From contig NC_091135.1 in the NCBI RefSeq assembly GCF_041381155.1, positions 72,444,888 to 72,508,887 on the forward strand: a stretch of DNA of 64,000 nucleotides. Reading direction: 5' to 3'. The notes under the pieces were generated by a model that did not search any database, was not told the DNA's origin, and was given only the letters and a program-made list of their open reading frames with translations. The position numbers and the translations under genes are program-made. Origin of the DNA: Argopecten irradians (Eukaryota > Mollusca > Bivalvia > Pectinida > Pectinidae). Within the stretch, counting starts at the first letter, position 1; every line of letters starts with the position of its first letter. Below, in pieces: positions 1-11,800 of this stretch.

Positions 1-585
1 GAAATTTATAACTGCCCATACAAAACTAAATTAGTCAAAATGACTGATTGTCCACAGGGGTTACTATCACTGACCATGACTTTATATCCACCCAGGTATT
101 ATCTAATGGTAAAACTGGAGGCAGTTCAGGAGAAAAAAGTAATCTGACTATAAGTGACCAATCACTGGCTTGTAGAGACTTCCTAATTGAAGATTACAGA
201 GAGAGTAACACCCAACTTCAAAGCAACGGTCAATCACAGTGTACACTGTACAGTATAGCATTGTACATCAAAGGATCATATTACACCTGTGTCTTCTGTT
301 GCTTCCAGTTTTACTATGAGATAGTTCAGGGGTGGATATTATCAGCGTTCGAAATTAATGCCTGTTCTTCTGCCTGTGACCGGCAACTTTATTGTTGGGC
401 AGACAATTTTTACCATGTAGCTGGTCCTTCGACCGGGAACTTTTAGTATTCTGGTTTTAGGTCAACTTTGTTGAGAGCCTATGATACTAATCCGGATATG
501 CAGATATATTTTGTTAGAAAAACTATCACTTTACTAGTAATTATATAAACTACAAGAATGAATTGTAACTTCGTAAGGACCAGTA
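1..585. other. No supported gene; one unassigned open frame
   Basis: An open frame runs from 48 to 446 on the + strand, and a possible splice acceptor (tgtccacag) ends just before 58. The translation is rich in Ser, Thr, Gln and Asn in its first half and Cys and Tyr in its second. I recognise no domain. It could hold a linker exon of the VPS4-like gene upstream of its MIT-AAA junction, but no donor, phase match or homology decides this. Confidence 0.25.
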
Positions 586-619
586 ACTTTCAGTCAGGAC
601 TGGTAACTTTTAGGGTCAG

Positions 620-2930
620 CCGGTCCTTAGGACCAGGATTTGTGCAGCCAAAATTTTTTTTTGATAATACGTCAGGATATTGCTTTGGATGAATGAAAAA
701 TTAAGTCCCACCCAAATAATCGCCTTGCTTTAAGCGCTATCGGTTGGTTTATGGTCGTGATTTACGGGTAGTGTCGACTACGGTTCAGAGATAATGAGCT
801 TGGCGGTCACGTGGTCTTGTGATGTCACAGTAGTCCGCGGCTACACAAGGTAAGCCTAGCATACTACTATACATCTATATAGCACATATACGTATACGTT
901 TGATCTACAATTTGAGTTTTTCGAGTAAATGGTTATTCTAGCTTTATGATGTAGATATTTTCATTTTCAAAACATTCCATTTACACCATTTCAACATTCA
1001 AACATCTAGAATCCATGTTTTTATTTCAAACTTCTGCTATAACCATGCAAACACGGCACAGTTTTTGAGTAAAAATAAAATGTGGACGGTTATCAGTTAT
1101 GTGATATTGGAGTAACAGTACCGAACTTATACCGAAAATAATATGTATATCTATATTGTTGCCTTTGAAAATGTATCCATAACGTTTACTAAAAAGCAGA
1201 AATACATCAATGATATTTTTCTGATATATGTTTCTATATTACAGTATAAATGTAGATTTAAATTCATTATTTCAAAATTATACTAAATCTTTAAAATAGA
1301 ATTTTTCATTGTCGATCCTTTTGTAGATCATACCGAAATTTAATTTATGATATTTGAACATTTATTGTATAATTCAAAAAGGAACCACATATAGTGTTCA
1401 AATTAAAAATGAAATTACTTATATAGAAGCATTATAAATAGATATAATATCTTGTACCTTTTTAAAAATATACTTAGTGATATTTAAATAAGTATATTTA
1501 GTGTGGTAATGGTGTAACCCTTCTTGTATGACTATACATGTACATGTAGATTCGAAACGGTGAAAATACATGCTTGGAATTTTTACTAATACCATAGAAA
1601 TTACGGAAGATTGCTCTATGCCATGATTCCATAATTACAGTACTAGACTGGATTAATTTTTAAGGTTAAACCTTTACTTGAAATAGTTCTTAGAACCAAT
1701 TTTGTTTCTGAATAAGTCATCTTCCATTATTGTTTTACCTGTGTACGACATATATATATATATGTAATATATATTCCTAGGTATGATCAGGTATATTTTA
1801 TTTCCATTTGCTTTTACATCTTCATTTTAAAAATGGATGTGACAATAAAAAACCTTGAGCATAGATGTAAGGGGTTTCCATAATTCAAGTCACAATCCAG
1901 TTAACGGATGTCCTAACCTGATTGGCAGTAAAGACAATAGCAAATACCCGATATAGCCCATCAAATAGCAAATTGCCTGCGGCCAGGTAATTTCAGGTGA
2001 GTTCGATGAATGGCGTTGTGTACAGGTAAACAACATCCTGGTCAAGGTATTACATAACCATCAAACCAAAGGCATGGCTAATTATAAATCTATTTCGGCG
2101 TATCTACTCGTTTATCGATTAAAAATTGAAAGCGACCGCACGGTCTAAAAAATAGTTTGTTTTGCTTAATAATTCATTATTTTGATCTTTTATAATATCA
2201 ACAATAAATTCTTTCTATCGCATGTTGAAACGCTTTACGGTATTGTAATAAATGTATCTAAATTTATTCGGTTAGCAACGTAACACACAACACAATGTTT
2301 GTAATGATCAATCATAGGTATGTACGTACGTCAAGCATCATATCCTTGATGCTTTAATCAAGGATTTCTTAAATTGCTACGTAAAATTTCATTTTAAAGT
2401 CACAAACTTTGCAATTCACAATGTATCAAAGATACAGACTACAAGAAAATATTATCTAATTAAAGTTTATTCGTTGCTGAACTCCTCGACAAAAAAATTT
2501 ATTTCTGTGTCGATTTTCTTTCATAATTACACGAAGTTACCTGCTATTAGAGCATTAATTAGAGTATTTGAAACATCGAATTTCACTCTTTTAGTTATTT
2601 ACATTCGAGCCAAAGTTATTGTACGATTAACTTCACTCAAAAGTAATCATAAAAAAATCGTTGATCGGCTTTTTCTGTGACCGTCGATATAAGTGATAGC
2701 ACATCAGTTATAGTACAGCTATAAGCCACGGACTATTATGACGTCACACGGTTTAGGGCTAGAAAATATGCATAATCGGGTGGTCAGAAAATTTTGTCCC
2801 CGATATCGGCGGCTTACAGGTTATTCCGGTCGCGCGAGGCACAGAGAGGTATCTACACGTGCTAATAAAGTCATTTCCAGCATAAACTGAAATTATCATT
2901 TTTGACTGCACAAATCCTTTAGGACCAGTA
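620..2930. mobile_element. Long inverted-repeat element, non-autonomous
   Basis: The left segment near 620-850 and the right segment near 2715-2930 are imperfect reverse complements. The left arm contains caggatttgtgcagcc and the right gactgcacaaatcct. Further in, the left arm contains ctgtgatgtcacagtagtccgcgg-like sequence read in reverse against agccacggactattatgacg on the right. The arms are about 210-230 bases and the interior about 1.9 kb. The interior is AT-rich with no long open frame; a 68-codon frame at 2474-2680 has no recognisable domain. It is best read as a non-autonomous DNA transposon with long terminal inverted repeats. I could not define a target-site duplication. Confidence 0.45.
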
Positions 2931-2935
2931 GGAAA

Positions 2936-3284
2936 AAATCCTTAAGGAAGGGAGAACACTGGATATTACGTGAGTGATATTAACCCCATTGAGTATCAAG
3001 GATGACTTTAGAAGTGTGTGAACCCAGTTCAGGGATTTGAGATTCACTATGTGAGCTTGTGATTGCTTTTTGGATATTGGCAGTGCTGTTCCAACAGAGG
3101 AAATGGTTGAGGCTCTGGAGGTACTTAGTTGCCTCTGATACGGAGGATCTGGTGAGGATCTGCCAAGACAAATTCAGACCATTCGAGGAGTTTTCATAAA
3201 GGAGGGTAAGATGTGCCATAACCATTCACTGTACCCAGAGGAGATTTACCAAAAAGGAAAAGTAAAGCCAAAAAGGACAGCCAA
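2936..3284. other. Unique sequence left of the first array; no supported gene
   Basis: Both strands have short open frames here: 81 codons on the - strand at 2980-3225 and about 55 codons on the + strand ending near 3200. Neither shows a domain or a convincing splice context that I recognise. The first diverged units of the 37-bp array begin at the right end. Confidence 0.3.
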
Positions 3285-3388
3285 GAGAGACAATCACCAT
3301 GTTACACAAGGGAGAAATAATATATTGTATGTTATACAGGTAGATAATCATCATACACAAGTATCTGTTGTACAGGGGAGGTAATTAT

Positions 3389-3928
3389 ATAGTGCTGGAA
3401 TGGTTAGTAAAAATGCTAACCGGTTAACCGTATCGGATAATTTTGTCATACTTCATCTGGATTCCATAACAATCACTCACATCTTTCTGGAAACAATCAT
3501 TTGACACAAAGAATTGTTTGTTTATAACCATCACAGTAAATGGAAATCAGTGTAAACACTTACAATGTCAAAGTAGGCTTATTTCCTTCACATGGTTTTT
3601 TTGCATACGGCACTTGCACACATCACACTCATGATCACTGGAATGTTTGCATAGAAGCCAAGTGAAACCCAAGTGTTTTAGTCACGACCCAGTTTCCGAT
3701 AACAACACTGTTGTTGTAAAACTTTTAATTTCATTACAAAATTGCGGTTCTGAAAGCATGTATTTCTACTTTAGGTGAAGACAGTCGTAAGTACAGAAAT
3801 TTCTTTACCTTGAGGAATATTTTTGCCGTATGAAATGTATTTGGTGGTTATCGTATTGCCAAAATACTATCCAGATACAAGCTCAAACCGAATTGTGAAC
3901 AGGTTATCCGGTTACCTGTCTAGGACTA
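3389..3928. mobile_element. hAT-like MITE inserted in the 37-bp array
   Basis: A block of about 540 bases interrupts the array. It starts tagtgctgga and ends tctaggacta, which are imperfect terminal inverted repeats. It is bracketed by gtaattat (3381-3388) and gtaattac (3929-3936), an 8-base duplication with one difference. The right copy runs straight back into array sequence. Eight-base target duplications and TAGTGCTGG-type ends are typical of hAT elements. There is no transposase open frame, so it is non-autonomous. Confidence 0.65.
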
Positions 3929-6204
3929 GTAATTACCATATACACTAGTATCTGTTATACAGGGGAGATTATTACCACAAACATGTACCTGTAACTGTTA
4001 TACAAAGGAGACAATCACCATAACAAGTATCTGTTATACAGGGGAGATAATCACCACAAACATGTACCTATGGTAATGGGAGATAATCACCATACACAAG
4101 TATATGTTATACTGGGGAGGTAATCACCATATACAAGTATATGTTATACAGGGGAGATAATCACCATACACAAGTATATGTTATACAGGGGAGATTATCA
4201 CCATAAACATGTCCTTGTTATACATGGGAGATAATCACCATAAACATGTCCTTGTTATACAGGGGAGATAATCACCATAAACATGTCCTTGTTATACAGG
4301 GGAGATAATCACCATACCATATCTCTTATACAGGGGAGATTATCACCATAAACATGTCCTTGTTATACAGGGGAGATAATCACCATAAACATGTCCTTGT
4401 TATACAGGGGAGATAATCACCATACACAAGTATCTGTTATACAGGGGAGATAATCACCATACACAAGTATCTGTTATACAGGGGAGATTATCACCATAAA
4501 CATGTCCTTGTTATACATGGGAGATAATCACCATAAACATGTCCTTGTTATACAGGGGAGATAATCACCATAAACATGTCCTTGTTATACAGGGGAGATA
4601 ATCACCATAAACATGTCCTTCTTATACAGGGGAGATTATCACCATAAACATGTCCTTGTTATACAGGGGAGATAATCACCATAAACATGTCCTTGTTATA
4701 CAGGGGAGATAATCACAATACACAAGTATCTGTTATACAGGGGGAGATATCACCATTAAACATGTCTTTGTTATACAAAGGAGACATGTCACCATAAACA
4801 TGTCCTTGTTATACATGGGAGATAATCACCATAAACATGTCCTTGTTATACAGGGGAGATAATCACCATAAACATGTCCTTGTTATACTTGGGAGATAAT
4901 CACCATACACAAGTATCTGTTATACAGGGGAGATAATCACCATACACAAGTATCTGTTATACAGGGGAGATTATCACCATAAACATGTCCTTGTTATACA
5001 TGGGAGATAATCACCATAAACATGTCCTTGTTATATATGGGAGATAATCACCATACTCAAGTATCTGTTATACAGGGGAGATAATCACCATACACAAGTA
5101 TCTGTTATACAGGGGAGATTATCACCATAAACATGTCCTACATTGTTATACATGGGGAGATAATCACCATAAACATGTCCTTGTTATACATGGGAGATTA
5201 TCACCACCATAAACATGTCCTTGTTATACAGGGGAGATTATCACCATAAACCATGTCCTTGTTATACAGGGAGATAATCACCATAAACATGTCCTTGTTA
5301 TACAAAGGAGACATGTCACCATAAACATGTCCTTGTTATACATGGGAGATAATCACCGTAAAACATGTCCTTGTTATACACAGGGGAGATTATCACCATA
5401 AACATGTCCTTGTTATACAGGGGAGATAATCACCATAAACATGTCCTTGTTATACAGGGGAGATTAATCACCATAAACATGTCCTTGTTATACAGGGAGA
5501 TAATCACCATAAACATGTCCCCTTACATAATAGGGGAGATAATCACCATAAACATGTCCTTGTTATACAGGGGAGATAATCACAATACACAAGTATCATG
5601 TTATACAGGGGAGATTATCACCATAAACATGTCCTTGTTATATACATGGGAGATAATCACCATAAACATGTCCTTGTCATATACATGGGAGATAATCACC
5701 GATGTAAACATGTCCTTGTTATACAAAGGAGATAATCACAATACACAAGTATCTGTTATACAGGGGAGATAATCACCGTAAATACACATGTCCTTGTTAT
5801 ACAGGGGAGATTATCACCATAAATAATGTCCTTGTTATACAGGGGAGATAATCACAATACACAAGTATCTGTTATACAGGGGAGATTATCACCATAAACA
5901 TGTCCTTGTTATATAGGGGAGATAATCACCATAAAAGTCCTTGTCATACAGGGGAGATTATCACCTATGTCCTTGTTATACAGGGGAGATAATCACAATA
6001 CACAAGTATCTGTTATACAGGGGATTATCACCATAAACATGTCCTTGTTATAATGGGGAAGATATTCACCAATAAAAATTGTCCTTGTTAGTACAGGGGA
6101 GATAATCACAATACACAAGTATTCTGTTATACAGGGAGATTATCACCATAGAAAATGTCCTTTGTTATACAGGGGAGATAATACAACAATACACCATGTA
6201 TCTT

Positions 6205-6615
6205 GGTTTATAATATGTTTTTTTCAGGAACACAGTGTTTTACTAACCACAGCATCACTGCCGTGATACAGCGGAACTGAGCACTTTTTCGACATAGTAA
6301 TATCATTAAACTTTTGAAGCAATCTTACCTCGTACCCCAGCATCAATTTTCTGCTGCTACAAGTAATCTGAGTTTTTTTCCATCTTAAGACTTCACATTC
6401 GGATTACCCCTCTAATCCATTACATCTTGAACCATTTTGGGTGAGCGTCTTTACTGCAGCCTGTGAAGCCTGCAATATAGGTATCTCGTAGATTGAATTC
6501 ACCAATTTTAGGAAGCATATACATTTTTTAATTTTTTATGCATAAAATAAAACAGGGGCTTTCTGCTTATTGAAAATCTCACCATGGGAGTTCGGATCGC
6601 CATAACGGTAACCTT
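6205..6615. other. Non-array block inside the 37-bp array
   Basis: About 400 bases without the array unit, flanked by badly diverged units on both sides. It contains a pyrimidine tract ending in AG near 6230, but all following frames close quickly. I see no terminal inverted repeats or target duplication. It may be an insertion that has lost its ends, or surviving pre-array intron sequence. Confidence 0.5.
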
Positions 6616-8637
6616 GTTACTGTTACACTATGGGAGGCATAATTCACCATACTACACAAGTATCTTGTTATACAGGGGAGATAATCACCATAAACATGTC
6701 CCTTGTTATACATGGGAGATTATCAAGATAACTGTTTGTACCACCTGTTAACACACCTAAAATGTCCTATGTTATACATGGGAGATTATCACCATAAAAC
6801 ATGTCCTTGTTATACATTTGGAGATAATCACAATACACCAGTATCTGTTATACAGGGGAGATAATCACCATACACAAGTATATCTGTTATACAGGGGAGA
6901 TAATCACCATAAACATGTCCTTGTTATACTTGGGAGATAATCACCATACACAAGTATCTGTTAAAGTATCAGGGGAGTACATTAGATAATCACAATAAAC
7001 ATGTCCTTGTTATACAGGGGGAGATAATCACCATAAACATGTCCTATGTTATACATGGGATATTATCACATTAACACAAGTATCTGTTATACAGGGGAGA
7101 TAATCACCATACACAAGTCCCATAAAGTCCTTGTTATACAGGGGAGATAATCACATACACAAGTATCTGTTATAAAGGGGAGATAATCACCATAAACATG
7201 TCCTTGTTATACAGGGGAGATAATCACCATCACAAGTTATCTTTTTTAAAGGGGAGATATCACATAAAATGTACCCTGTTTATACAGGGGAGATAATCAC
7301 CATACAAAAGTTATCTGTTATAAAGGGGAGATAATCACCATATCTGTTATATAGGGGAGATAATCACCATACACAAGTTATCTTTTATAAGGGGAGATAA
7401 TCACCATAAACATGTCCTTGTTATACATGGGAGATAATCACAATACACAAGTGTATCTGTTATACAGAGGAGATAATCACCATACACAAGTATCTGTTAT
7501 ACAGAGGAGATAATCACCATACACAGTATTGTTATATATGGGAATAATCACCATAAACATGTTATCTGTTATAAAGGGGAGATAATCACCATACACAAGT
7601 ATCTGTTATACAGGGGAGATAATCACCATACACACGTATCTGTTATACAGGGGAGATAATCACCATACACAAGTATCTGTTATACAGGGGAGATAATCAC
7701 CATACACACGTATCTGTTATACAGGGGAGATAATCACCATACACCAGTATCTGTTATACAGGGGAGATAATCACGACACAAAAGTATGTTATACAGGGGA
7801 GATAATCACCATACACAAGTATCTGTTATACAGGGGAGATAATCAACATAAACATGTCGTTGTTATTTATGGGAGATAATCACAATACACAAGTACCCGT
7901 TATACAGGGGAGATAATCACTATACACATGTTATCTGTTATAAAGGGGAGATAATCACCATACACAAGTATCTGTTATACAGGGGAGATAATCACCATAC
8001 ACACGTATCTGTTATACAGGGGAGATAATCACCATACACCAGTATCTGTTATACAGTATCTGTTATACAGGGGAGATAATCACGACACAAAAGTATGTTA
8101 TACAGGGGAGATAATCACCATACACCAGTATCTGTTATACAGGGGAGATAATCACCATACACAAGTATCTGTTATACAGGGGAGATAATCACCATACGCA
8201 AGTATCTGTTATACAGGGGAGATAATCACCATACACAAGTATCTGTTATACAGGGGAGATAATCACCATACACCAGTATCTGTTATACAGGGGAGATAAT
8301 CACCATACACAAGTATCTGTTATACAGGGGAGATAATCACCATACACAAGTATCTGTTATACAGGGGAGATAATCACCATACACAAGTATCTGTTATACA
8401 GGGGAGATAATCACCATACACATGTCCTTGTTATACTTGGGAGATAATCACCATACACCAGTATCTGTTATACAGGGGAGATAATCACCATACACAAGTA
8501 TCTGTTATACAGGGGAGATAATCACCATACACAAGTATCTGTTATACAGGGGAGATAATCACCATACACAAGTATCTGTTATACATGGGAGATAATCACC
8601 ATACTATGTCTTCATTTTGTGTTCTCAGGGGTATAAT

Positions 8638-8698
8638 GACCATTCTTATGTAATGGTCTAAAGTATTCATATACATAAGACCATTACATAGAATGGTC
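8638..8698. repeat. Perfect-type hairpin 49 bases upstream of an exon
   Basis: Arms at 8638-8659 (gaccattc...atggtct) and 8678-8698 are near-perfect reverse complements with an 18-base loop. Each arm is itself a small inverted repeat of gaccatt and aatggtc. It lies between the end of the 37-bp array and the acceptor of the first recognised VPS4-like exon at 8747. It may be a remnant of a miniature transposon or an RNA hairpin near the splice site. Confidence 0.6.
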
Positions 8699-8747
8699 CA
8701 TACCTGAGACCATGTGTGAAACTGATGAGGACTGATTACATTTGTAG

Positions 8748-8876
8748 GATCAGTAACCATTATAAGTCCTGATGACACCACAGAGGGACTCGACGATCTT
8801 TGCGGTCTAGAAAACATTAAACTTATTTTGAAAGAAAAACTTGTGATGCCATTCAAGTTCCCGCATCTATTTGAAG
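8748..8876 (+). CDS. VPS4-like exon 1 (first recognised): start of AAA domain
   Basis: 129 nt, acceptor tttgtag at 8747 and donor gaag|gtaagg. It reads SVTIISPDDTTEGLDDLCGL and on to KFPHLFE, matching the VPS4 stretch WDDVAGLEGAKEALKEAV and IKFPHLF. The first two bases complete a codon from an upstream exon, so this is not the first coding exon. It ends in the first base of a Gly codon completed in the next exon. Confidence 0.88.
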
Positions 8877-11800
8877 GTAAGGATATTTAATTTGAGGATC
8901 ACCGGTAACAGTTCTTTTTCTGTCCCTGGTTCATTATGTCAGATATTCACTCAGTTATTTTATTGGTATCCGTAATTCTGATATAAATCTGTCAAATGTG
9001 TTGACTTTACTATATAATTCTGATATAAACCTATCAAACGTGTTGGCTGTACTTTATTATTATGATATAAACCTATCAAACGTGTTGGCTGTAATATCTA
9101 ATTTAGATATAAACCTATCAAACGTGTTGGCTTTACTATATAATTTAGATATAACTCTATCAAACGTGTTGGCTGTACTTTCTAATTTAGATATAAACCT
9201 ATCAAACGTGTTGGCTGTACTATATAATTCTGATATAAATCTATCAAACGTGTTGGCTGTACTATATAATTCTGATATAAATCTATCAAACGTGTTGGCT
9301 TTACTATATAATTCTGATATAAATCTATCAAACGTGTTGGCTGTACTATATAATTTTGATATAAACCTATGAAACATGTTGGGTTTACTATATAATTCTG
9401 ATATAAATCTATCAAACGTGTTGGCTGTACTATATAATTCTGATATAAATCTATCAAACGTGTTGGCTTTACTATATAATTTAGATATAAACCTATCAAA
9501 CGTGTTGGCTGTACTATATAATTCTAATATAAATCTATCAAACGTACTGGCTGTACTATATAATTTTGATATAAATCTATGAAACATGTTGGGTTTACTA
9601 TATAATTCTGATATAAATCTATCAAACGTGTTGGCTGTACTATATAATTCTGATATAAACCTATCAAACGTGTTGGCGGTAATATCTAATTTAGATATAA
9701 ATCTATCAAATGTGTTGGCTGTACTATATAATTTTGATATAAACCTACGAAACATATTGGGTTTACTATATAATTCTGATATAAACCTATGTATTGTGTT
9801 GGCTGTACTTTCTAATTTAGATATAAATCTATCAAATGTGTTGGCACTACTTTCTAATTTAGATATAAATCTATCAAACGAGTTGGCTGTAATATATAAT
9901 TTAGATAAAATAAATCTATCAAACGTGTTGGCTGTAATATATTATTCTGATATAAATCTATCAAACGTGTTGGCTGTACTTTCTAATTTAGATATAAATC
10001 TGTCAAATGTGTTGACTTTACTATATAATTCTGATATAAACCTATCAAACGTGTTGGCTGTACTTTCTAATTTAGATATAAACCTATCAAACGTGTTGGC
10101 TGTACTTTCTAATTTAGATATAAATCTATCAAACGAGTTGGCTGTAATATATAATTTAGATATAATAAATCTATCAAACGTGTTGGCTGTACTATATAAT
10201 TCTGATATAAATGTATCAAACGTGTTGACTGTACTTTCTAATTTAGATATAAATCTATCAAACGTGTTGGTTGTACTATATAATTCTGATATAAATCTAT
10301 CAAACGTGTTGGCTGTACTTTCTAATTCTGATATAAACCTATCAAACATGTTGGCTTTACTATATAATTTTGATGTAAATCTATCAAACGTGTTGGCTGT
10401 ACTATATAATTTTGATATAAACCTATCAAAGGTGTTGGCTTTACTATCTAATTCTGATATAAACCTATCAAACATGTTGGCTGTACTATATAATTCTGAT
10501 ATAAATCTATCAAACGTGTTGGCTGTACTATATAATTTTGATATAAACCTATGAAACATGTTGGGTTTACTATATAATTCTGATATAAATCTATCGAACA
10601 TGTTGGCTTTACTATATTATTCTGATATAAATCTATCAAACGTGTTGGCTGTACTATATAATTCTGATATAAATCTATCAAACGTGTTGGCTGTACTTTC
10701 TAATTTAGATATAAACCTATCTAACGAGTTGGCTGTAATATCTAATTTAGATATAATAAATCTATCAAACGTGTTGGCTGTACTATATAATTCTGATATA
10801 AATGTATCGAACGTGTTGGCTGTACTTTCTAATTTAAATATAAACCTATCAAACGTGTTGGCTTTACTATATTATTCTGATATAAATCTATCAAAGGTGT
10901 TGGCTGTACTATATAATTCTGATATAAACCTATCAAACGTGTTGGCTGTACTATATAATTCTGATATAAACCTATCAAACGTGTTGGCGGTAATATCTAA
11001 TTTAGATATAAATCTATCAAACATGTTGGCTGTACTATATAATTTTGATATAAACCTACGAAACATGTTGGGTTTACTATATAATTCTGATATAAATCTA
11101 TCGAACGTGTTGCCTGTACTATATAATTCTGATATAAACCTATCAAACGTGTTGGCTGTACTTTCTAATTTAGATATAAATCTATCGAGCGTGTTGGCTG
11201 TACTTTCTAATTCTGATATAAATGTATCGAACCTGTTGGCTGTACTTTCTAATTTAAATATAAACCTATCAAACATGTTGGCTTTACTATATAATTCTGA
11301 TGTAAATCTATCAAACGTGTTGGCTTTACTATATAATTCTGATATAAATCTATCAAACGTGTTGGCTGTACTTTCTAATTTAAATATAAACCTATCAAAC
11401 ATGTTGGCTTTACTATATAATTCTGATATAAATCTATCAAACGTGTTGGCTTTACTATATAATTCTGATATAAACCTATCAAAGGTGTTGGCTTTACTAT
11501 CTAATTCTGATATAAACCTATCAAACATGTTGGCTGTACTATATAATTCTGATATAAATCTATCAAACGTGTTGGCTGTACTATATAATTTTGATATAAA
11601 CCTATGAAACATGTTGGGTTTACTATATAATTCTGATATAAATCTATCGAACGTGTTGGCTTTACTATATTATTCTGATATAAATCTATCAAACGTGTTG
11701 GCTGTACTTTCTAATTTAGATATAAACCTATCTAACGAGTTGGCTGTAATATCTAATTTAGATATAATAAATCTATCAAACGTGTTGGCTTTACTATATA

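Larger units (their letters stand above)
3285..8605 (+). repeat. 37-bp tandem array (about 115 copies)
   Basis: The unit contains gttatacaggggagataatc followed by accata and one of two alternating endings, acatgtcctt or cacaagtatct. The unit length is 37 bases, with many one- to several-base indels between 5100 and 7400. The left half is rich in the acatgtcc ending and the right half in the acaagtatct ending, so two sub-families expanded separately. A MITE (3389-3928) and a non-array block (6205-6615) interrupt it. It lies upstream of the first recognised exon of the VPS4-like gene and is probably intronic if the N-terminal exons are further left. Open frames across it are by-products of repetition. 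Confidence 0.95.

Noticed and set aside
48-446. 132-codon open frame as a gene or upstream VPS4-like exon
   Set aside because: No recognisable MIT or other domain and no decisive splice pair; left as an unassigned frame.
2980-3225. 81-codon - strand frame as a small gene
   Set aside because: No domain, both strands partly open, and it lies at the degenerate edge of an array.
3285-8605. CRISPR-like regular direct repeats
   Set aside because: Units are head-to-tail with no unique spacers, and the sequence is animal, with spliced genes.
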